Assembly (NCBI GenBank): GCA_035687045.1
Contig: DASRYU010000178.1
Coordinates: 1-11,358, forward strand
Source of the DNA: JAJPHT01 sp035687045
GTDB lineage: Archaea > Thermoplasmatota > SW-10-69-26 > JACQPN01 > JAJPHT01
Direction of reading: 5' to 3'
Length of the DNA stretch: 11,358 nt
Under the pieces are notes generated by a model. That model searched no databases. It was not told where the DNA came from and saw only the letters and a program-made list of their open reading frames with translations. The translations under genes were made by a program, and so were the position numbers. Position 1 is the first letter of the stretch, and each line of letters starts with the position of its first letter. Positions 6,908 to 11,358 of this stretch are shown here, piece by piece.

Positions 6908-6927
6908 CGTTTCTTGTATTAGAAACG
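6908..6927. promoter_or_regulatory. Perfect inverted repeat (putative operator) before the DUF7282 surface gene
   Basis: CGTTTCT and AGAAACG are exact reverse complements separated by TGTATT, in a 73-bp intergenic gap after the regulator stop. The spacer (TTGTATTA) and the following GAATATGC (6927-6934) are the only AT-rich, TATA-like sequences upstream of the surface protein gene, so bound regulator would cover or abut the basal promoter. The gap also has a T-rich run (6896-6920) that could serve as terminator for the regulator transcript. Confidence 0.55.
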
Positions 6928-6967
6928 AATATGCATGGAGCGCGCCCCAGAGGCTCCCGGCAACAGC

Positions 6968-9061
6968 ATGAGATCACACCTCGTTATCCTCCTCGTGGCC
7001 GCGACGCTTGTCGTGCCCCTACCAGCGGCATTCGGGCAAGCCGACTCGCCGACGACCACATTCGACGACCAGAACTCCGGCGGACGACACGTTGTCGTCG
7101 CCTCCGTCACACTGACGGAGGACGGCTTCGTCGCCATCCATGACGCGACCCTTCTCCAAGGAGAGGTGTTCGCGAGCGTCATCGGCGTCTCGCAACGCCT
7201 CGACGCCGGCACGCACGCCGACGTCAAGGTGTACCTGACGCGCGAGCTGGCGGGCGCGAACGAGACCGTCATCGCGATGCCCCACAAGGACACGAACGAC
7301 AACGGCATCTACGACTTCGTGTCGTCGCAGGGCGCGCAGGACGGGCCCTTCATCGGCGGCCCGAACGCGATCCCCGAGTCCTTCTTCGAGGCGAACGCGC
7401 CCGCCCTCGCCGGCAAGGGCCTGGGCGGCATCAGCGCGGTGCCGAAGGTCGTCAACAACACGGCCTTCATCCAGGCGAGCGCGCAGAACACCTCCGGCGT
7501 GAGCGTGCTCATCGACACGGTCGAGCTGAGCGCGCCCGGCTACGTCGCGGTGCACGACGCGACGCTTGTGACCGGCGCGGACGCGTCGGGCATCAACGGC
7601 AACAACGTCCTCACGAGCGTCATCGGCGTCTCGGACCTGCTCCCCGCCGGCCACCACCACAACATCCTGGTGCAGGTCGGGAACAACTGCGACGGCTGCA
7701 AGACGAACGGCACGACGAACGGGACGCTCGTCCCGATGGTCCACAAGGAGACCGGCGGCAACGCCACGCGCTACGACTTCGTGTCGAGCGGCGGCACCGA
7801 GGACGGCCCCTTCACCGGCCAGCCCGGCGCGCCCCTCACCGCGGTCATCGCCATCGTGGAGACGACCTACAGCGACGTCGCCACGCAGACCTTCCCGGCG
7901 CAGGCCACCGGCGGCAACATCGTGATCTTCCCTGAGCTCTTCGTGCCTCAGGGCGGCTACGCGGCGGTGCACGACGAGACGCTTCTCGCGGGCAACGTCC
8001 TCGGCAGCGTGGTCGGCGTCTCGCCCTTCCTCGCTCCCGGCCTCCACAAGAACGTCAGCGTCGAGCTGAACTTCAACGGCAGCGGCGGCCTCAACGCGAG
8101 CCAGACGGTCGTCGGCATGCTCCACAAGGAGACGAACAACAACACGAGCTACGACTTCGTGTCCTCGCAGGGCGCGCAGGACGGCCCCTACACGGGCGGT
8201 CCCAGCAGCCTGAGCGAAGAGCAGCTCCCCGCGGCCCTCCAGGGCCAGGGGCTCGGCGGCGTCAACGCGGTGCCCGCCGCGGTGAACCTCAGCGCCACCG
8301 TGCGCATCGCCGCCCACCAGGCGAGCGACGGAAGCTCCATCCGCATCGACTACGCGGACTTCGCGCAGAGCGGCTTCGTCGCGCTGCACGACGCGAGCCT
8401 TCTCGCGAACGTCTCCGGCAACGTGCTCTCGAGCGTCGTCGGCGTGAGCGAAGCGCAGACGGGCCTGAAGCGCAACTTCACGATCGAGCTCCCCGGCACG
8501 AACTGCGCGGGCTGCGTGAAGGGCGCGCTCAACGCGAGCCAGCTCCTCATCGCGATGCCGCACGCGGACAGCGACGGCGACGGCCGCTACACGTTCATCA
8601 CCTCCGGCGGCAAGGCCGACGGACCCATCGTGACGGACGCGGCGGTCAGCAACTCCGTGAGCGCGCTCGGCCTCAACATCGTCGTGGCGACCGGAGAAGC
8701 CGTCGTCCCGATCCGCGAGGCCTCGGCGAACGGCACGGGCAACGGCACGGGCAACGGCACGGGCCAGGGCACGGGCACGGGCCAGGGCACGGGCAACGGC
8801 ACGGGCAACGCGACGACGCCCGCGACGCCGACAGGCAGCACGGGCGGCAACGCGACGCCTTCGACGCCCACGGGCGCGACGCCGGCCACGCCGGCGAACG
8901 CGACGCCGGCGAGCCCGACGGCCGCGAGCCCCCCGCGCGCGACCCCCGCGGAGTCGACCGACGATGAAGGCGACAACGACGTGCCCGGATTCGGCATCGT
9001 CGCCGTCCTCGCCGCCATCGGCATCGGCCTCCTCGTGATGCGCCGCCGCCAGCAGAGCTGA
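6968..9061 (+). CDS. Surface protein with four DUF7282-type domains and PGF-CTERM anchor
   Basis: A 697-aa predicted surface protein. Signal peptide: residues 1-24 (MRSHLVILLV..., AFGQA). Four repeated domains lie at about 41-131, 178-285, 316-410 and 457-553. Each shows GxVAxHDxxLL, SVxGVS, (P/A)GxHxN and MxHKxTNxNxxYDFVSSxGxxDGP, the pattern I recall as DUF7282 of haloarchaeal surface proteins. Domains 2 and 4 alone carry CxxC inserts (CDGC, CAGC). Then comes a Thr/Gly/Pro-rich linker (about 586-668) full of N-G-T/N-A-T sequons, probably glycosylated, an acidic stretch, and PGF at 673-675 followed by a hydrophobic helix and RRR, a PGF-CTERM signal for archaeosortase processing. The ATG at 6935 would add 11 residues before the signal peptide and lies too close to the AT-rich promoter sequence, so I chose 6968. 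Ligand unknown; conserved His residues could bind metal. Confidence 0.88.
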   Translation: MRSHLVILLVAATLVVPLPAAFGQADSPTTTFDDQNSGGRHVVVASVTLTEDGFVAIHDATLLQGEVFASVIGVSQRLDAGTHADVKVYLTRELAGANETVIAMPHKDTNDNGIYDFVSSQGAQDGPFIGGPNAIPESFFEANAPALAGKGLGGISAVPKVVNNTAFIQASAQNTSGVSVLIDTVELSAPGYVAVHDATLVTGADASGINGNNVLTSVIGVSDLLPAGHHHNILVQVGNNCDGCKTNGTTNGTLVPMVHKETGGNATRYDFVSSGGTEDGPFTGQPGAPLTAVIAIVETTYSDVATQTFPAQATGGNIVIFPELFVPQGGYAAVHDETLLAGNVLGSVVGVSPFLAPGLHKNVSVELNFNGSGGLNASQTVVGMLHKETNNNTSYDFVSSQGAQDGPYTGGPSSLSEEQLPAALQGQGLGGVNAVPAAVNLSATVRIAAHQASDGSSIRIDYADFAQSGFVALHDASLLANVSGNVLSSVVGVSEAQTGLKRNFTIELPGTNCAGCVKGALNASQLLIAMPHADSDGDGRYTFITSGGKADGPIVTDAAVSNSVSALGLNIVVATGEAVVPIREASANGTGNGTGNGTGQGTGTGQGTGNGTGNATTPATPTGSTGGNATPSTPTGATPATPANATPASPTAASPPRATPAESTDDEGDNDVPGFGIVAVLAAIGIGLLVMRRRQQS
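7088..7822 (+). repeat. Internal di-domain unit A (DUF7282 domains 1-2)
   Basis: First copy of a two-domain unit within the surface protein gene: a domain without CxxC, a linker containing GKGLGGISAVP, then a domain with CDGC. It pairs with the second unit at 7913-8626. DNA identity is high at the domain 1/domain 3 ends: acgacttcgtgtc at 7311 recurs at 8151. Confidence 0.6.
7913..8626 (+). repeat. Internal di-domain unit B (DUF7282 domains 3-4)
   Basis: Second copy of the unit, with the same order: a domain without CxxC, a linker with GQGLGGVNAVP, then a domain with CAGC. The fourth domain has lost the central His (GLKRN in place of GxHxN) and has MPHADSDGDG in place of the HKETN motif, so it is the most divergent. 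Confidence 0.6.
8729..8806 (+). repeat. 12-bp tandem repeats encoding an N-G-T-G linker
   Basis: AACGGCACGGGC occurs three times in a row (8729-8764), then degenerates to CAGGGCACGGGC-type units and returns at 8795-8806. It encodes (NGTG)n and (QGTG)n, each NGT being an N-glycosylation sequon. Such tracts vary in length by slippage, so the copy number may differ between strains. Confidence 0.75.
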
Positions 9062-9072
9062 ACAGACACCTC

Positions 9073-9096
9073 TCCCCGGGGAGCAAGCCCCGGGGA
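9073..9096 (+). terminator. GC hairpin between the surface protein and cupredoxin genes
   Basis: TCCCCGGGG and CCCCGGGGA form a perfect 9-bp stem with an AGCAAG loop, 12 nt after the surface protein stop. It is followed by a pyrimidine-rich CCCCTTCCCTTTCCCC run, not a T-tract. It could be a weak terminator or a processing or stability element that lowers downstream expression. No TATA-like promoter is visible for the cupredoxin gene. Confidence 0.45.
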
Positions 9097-9121
9097 ACCC
9101 CTTCCCTTTCCCCTGATCACC

Positions 9122-9985
9122 ATGAAGAGCCTCCTCGTCCTCCTCGCGCTCGCCCTCGTCCCACTCGCGCCTGGCGCCATCGCCGCCGACCACGGCGACG
9201 AGCCCCAGGAGGCGTGGATGCTCCACGTCGACAACAGCGACGGAGCGCTCCGCTTCGTCCCCGACCGCATCGTGCTCGTCCCCGGCGGGACGGTCCAGCT
9301 CATGATCTTCGGCCAAGGCCACGGCCTCTACAGCGTGACCCTCGACGGCATGCCGGAGTACGAGGCCGAGGTCGACACGGCCGGCGCGGGCATCGTCCAC
9401 GTCGCCGAGTTCGCCGCGCCCACCACGCCCGGCGAGTACCCGTTCCACGACAAGCACCACCCGGAGGCGAAGGGCCTCCTCATCGTCAAGGCCCCGAGCG
9501 CCACGAGCGGCGCGCAGGCCTCGGACGCGCAGCCTGCGAATGCGCAGGACGCGAGCGAGCGGCCGACCGTCGGCGTGGGCAACGGCTACGACACGCGCTT
9601 CTATCCCGAGCGGCTCGAGGTCCGCGCCGGCGAGACGATCCTGTTCACGAACAACGCGAGCGAGATCATCCACACGATGACCGCCGTCGACGGCTCCTTC
9701 GACGCCGACGCCGTGCGCGCGGGCGAGGAGCGCACCCTGACGGCGCCCGCGACGCCCGGCGAGTACGCGTTCATCTGCAAGTATCACGAGGGGACGGGCA
9801 TGCGCGGCGTGCTCGTCGTCCTCCCGGCCTCCCCCGACGCGGCCTCGCCGCAGCCGACGACGCCGCCGACCGCGAGCCCGATGGAATCGGCCGAGGAGCC
9901 GACCCGCGAGACGCCGGGGGCGCCGCCCGCCCTGCTCCTGGCCGCGCTCGGAGTCGCCGCGCTCGCCCTGCGGCGCGTTCGGTGA
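9122..9985 (+). CDS. Membrane-anchored double-cupredoxin (plastocyanin-like) protein
   Basis: A 287-aa exported protein with a signal peptide (1-22, ending AIAA) and two cupredoxin-like domains. The C-terminal domain (about 150-235) has a full type-1 copper set: His184, Cys219, His222 and Met227 in the CKYHEGTGM loop. The N-terminal domain (about 32-123) keeps the fold pattern (TPGEYPF matches TPGEYAF), but Asp110 replaces the Cys, no Met follows, and the first His position is Leu or Tyr; it is nevertheless His-rich (FHDKHH). A Pro/Thr linker leads to TPGAPP, a 15-residue hydrophobic helix and RRVR, a membrane anchor or sorting-like tail. Likely role: electron transfer or copper handling at the outer face of the membrane. 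It lies 60 nt after the surface protein gene, probably in the same transcription unit. A Shine-Dalgarno is not evident. Confidence 0.88.
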   Translation: MKSLLVLLALALVPLAPGAIAADHGDEPQEAWMLHVDNSDGALRFVPDRIVLVPGGTVQLMIFGQGHGLYSVTLDGMPEYEAEVDTAGAGIVHVAEFAAPTTPGEYPFHDKHHPEAKGLLIVKAPSATSGAQASDAQPANAQDASERPTVGVGNGYDTRFYPERLEVRAGETILFTNNASEIIHTMTAVDGSFDADAVRAGEERTLTAPATPGEYAFICKYHEGTGMRGVLVVLPASPDAASPQPTTPPTASPMESAEEPTRETPGAPPALLLAALGVAALALRRVR

Positions 9986-9997
9986 CGCCCGGGGAGG

Positions 9998-10004
9998 CTT
10001 CAAG
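9998..10004 (+). promoter_or_regulatory. TATA-like element for the GAN-type nuclease gene
   Basis: CTTCAAG preceded by GGGGAGG lies 27-33 nt before the ATG at 10031, in the 45-nt gap after the cupredoxin stop. The spacing fits a leaderless or near-leaderless archaeal start, suggesting that the nuclease has its own promoter. Confidence 0.35.
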
Positions 10005-10030
10005 TCAGGCGCCGCCTCATCCCCGCCGGG

Positions 10031-11358
10031 ATGCTCGACCACCAGGCCCGCGTCGTCGCCGACCGGCTCCGCGACGCGCGGCACGTCAAGGTGGTCTCCC
10101 ACATCGACGCCGACGGCCTCACGAGCGCCGCGGTCGCCGTCCGTGCCCTCCAGCGGGCCGGCAAAAGCTACGACGTCGAGTTCCTGAAGTCGCTCAAGCC
10201 CCACGACGTCGCCCGCCTCAAGGACGAGAACCCGGACACGCTCTGGTTCACCGACCTCGGCGCGGGCGCGGCGAGCCTCTTTGGCGACGTCGAGCCCGTC
10301 ATCACCGACCACCACGTCCCCACGGGCGGGGGCAAGTACCACCTCAACTGCCACTTCGCCGGCGAGGACGGGGCGCGCTACCTCTCGGGCAGCACGACCA
10401 CGTACCTCGTCGCGCGCGCCCTGCACCGCGACAACCGGGACATGGCCGGCATCGCCGTCGTCGGAAGCGTGGGCGACCTCCAGGACACGGACCTCGGGCG
10501 GCTGGGCGGCATGAACGCCGTCGTCGTCGAGGACGCGCGCGCGGCCGGCGTCCTCACGCCGCTCATCGACACGCGCTACTTCGGGCGCGAGACGCGCGGC
10601 CTCGCGAAGATGCTCCAGTTCGCCGACGACCCGTGCGTGCCCGGCGTCTCCGGCCGGCACAACGAGACGTGCCAGTTCCTCGAGAGCGTCGGCATCCCGC
10701 TCCACGAGAACGAGCAGGAGCGCCGCTGGGGGCACCTCACGACGGAGGAGCGGCGCCGCGTCATGAGCGCCGTCGCCAAGTCGCTCCTCACCAAGGGGTA
10801 CGGCGCGAAGAGCGTGCGCCGACTCGTCGGCGAGGTGTACGTCCTGCGCGGCGAGCAGCCCGGCGAGCCGGTGCGCGACGCGAAGGAGTTCGCCACGCTC
10901 CTCAACAGCACCGCGCGCTACGGCGAGGCCGACATCGGGCTCGCCATCGCGCTTGGCGACCGCGACGACATGTACGCGCGAGGGCTCGAGCTTCTCAAGG
11001 GGCACCGCGCGAACCTCGTCGCCGGCATCCAGAGCGTCAAGGAGCGCGGCCTCACCGAGCGCGCGCACCTCCAGTGGTTCGACGCCGGCAGCACCATCCG
11101 CGAGACGATCGTCGGCATCGTCGCCGGCATGATGTACAACGCCGACGGCGTGCGCAAGGACCTCCCCATCTTCGCCTTCGCCGACTGCGAGGGGGACGCG
11201 AGCCAGCTCCCCGGCCGCGACCTCAAGGGCCCCGTCGTCAAGGTCAGCGGCCGCGCCAGCCGCGGCCTCGTCGCCGCCGGCGTCAACCTCGCCGAGGTCA
11301 TGCGCGTCGCGGCGGCCAAGGTCGGCGGCGCGGGCGGCGGCCACGCCCCGGCCGCGGG
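10031..11358 (+). CDS. GAN/RecJ-like DHH-family single-strand nuclease (3' end outside window)
   Basis: 442 complete codons are visible, without a stop. The DHH phosphoesterase core shows SHIDADG (His24, Asp26, Asp28), FTDLG with Asp75, TDHH (Asp93, His94, His95) and GSVGD with Asp149, a complete set of metal ligands for a two-Mn nuclease. After a helical linker (KMLQFADDPCVPGVSG, typical of archaeal members), a DHHA1 domain ends with GGAGGGH (His438), the nucleic-acid-binding motif. Archaeal proteins of this type (GINS-associated nuclease) act as 5'-3' exonucleases on single-stranded DNA or RNA with the Cdc45-like replisome complex. Only a short C-terminal part should be missing. The ATG at 10031 begins just before the first beta-strand. 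It is unrelated in function to the surface module upstream. Confidence 0.93.
   Translation, partial: MLDHQARVVADRLRDARHVKVVSHIDADGLTSAAVAVRALQRAGKSYDVEFLKSLKPHDVARLKDENPDTLWFTDLGAGAASLFGDVEPVITDHHVPTGGGKYHLNCHFAGEDGARYLSGSTTTYLVARALHRDNRDMAGIAVVGSVGDLQDTDLGRLGGMNAVVVEDARAAGVLTPLIDTRYFGRETRGLAKMLQFADDPCVPGVSGRHNETCQFLESVGIPLHENEQERRWGHLTTEERRRVMSAVAKSLLTKGYGAKSVRRLVGEVYVLRGEQPGEPVRDAKEFATLLNSTARYGEADIGLAIALGDRDDMYARGLELLKGHRANLVAGIQSVKERGLTERAHLQWFDAGSTIRETIVGIVAGMMYNADGVRKDLPIFAFADCEGDASQLPGRDLKGPVVKVSGRASRGLVAAGVNLAEVMRVAAAKVGGAGGGHAPAA

Noticed and set aside
6935..6967. Earlier ATG for the surface protein (11 more residues)
   Set aside because: It puts a charged segment (MERAPEAPGNS) before the signal peptide and lies too close to the only TATA-like sequence; kept as an alternative start.
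8729..8806. The 12-bp repeats as a CRISPR or regulatory repeat array
   Set aside because: They are in frame, lack spacers, and encode a plausible glycosylated linker in a surface protein.
7019..11344. A 1441-codon open frame on the minus strand
   Set aside because: It lies opposite three well-supported plus-strand genes, crosses their intergenic gaps, and reads as a low-complexity Ala/Arg/Val/Asp/Glu mixture with no domain. It is the mirror of strong G/C third-position bias.

Overview
The window looks like chromosomal DNA of a very GC-rich, non-halophilic archaeon, most likely a high-GC euryarchaeal or Thermoplasmatota-type lineage. Evidence for an archaeon: a GAN/RecJ-like DHH nuclease, an Ncs6/TtuA-type thiolase with zinc fingers, a surface protein with a PGF-CTERM sorting tail and haloarchaeal-style DUF7282 repeats, a winged-helix regulator with a V4R-like C-terminal half, and TATA-like elements about 25-30 nt upstream of starts that lack a Shine-Dalgarno, which suggests leaderless transcripts. 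The proteins are not strongly acidic, which argues against a salt-in haloarchaeon. The lineage assignment is inference.

Layout. Positions 1-3020 (minus strand) form a housekeeping run in the order pyrroline-5-carboxylate reductase (proC), an eight-helix membrane protein of unknown function, an Ncs6/TtuA-type tRNA thiolase, and a HAD phosphatase cut by the left edge. The last two junctions overlap by 14 nt. Positions 3083-5193 (minus strand) form a second, fully extracytoplasmic run: an FKBP-like lipoprotein, a 12-cysteine secreted protein, and a metzincin-like lipoprotein protease whose GTG start overlaps the previous stop by 4 nt. A 118-bp divergent promoter region separates this run from a plus-strand metallo-beta-lactamase-fold hydrolase (5312-6073).

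Positions 6100-9985 (plus strand) are the most interesting part. A winged-helix regulator is bracketed by two related inverted repeats, one before its own start and one before the next gene. That gene encodes a 697-aa surface protein with four DUF7282-type domains, arranged as a duplicated pair, and a PGF-CTERM anchor. It is followed by an anchored protein with two cupredoxin domains, one with an intact type-1 copper site and one degenerate. Together they look like a regulated cell-surface module, possibly linked to copper or redox; the function is inferred. The window ends inside a GAN-type single-strand nuclease gene (10031 onward).

No rRNA, tRNA, CRISPR array, insertion sequence or origin was seen. 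The long open frames opposite the real genes are artefacts of strong G/C third-position bias.
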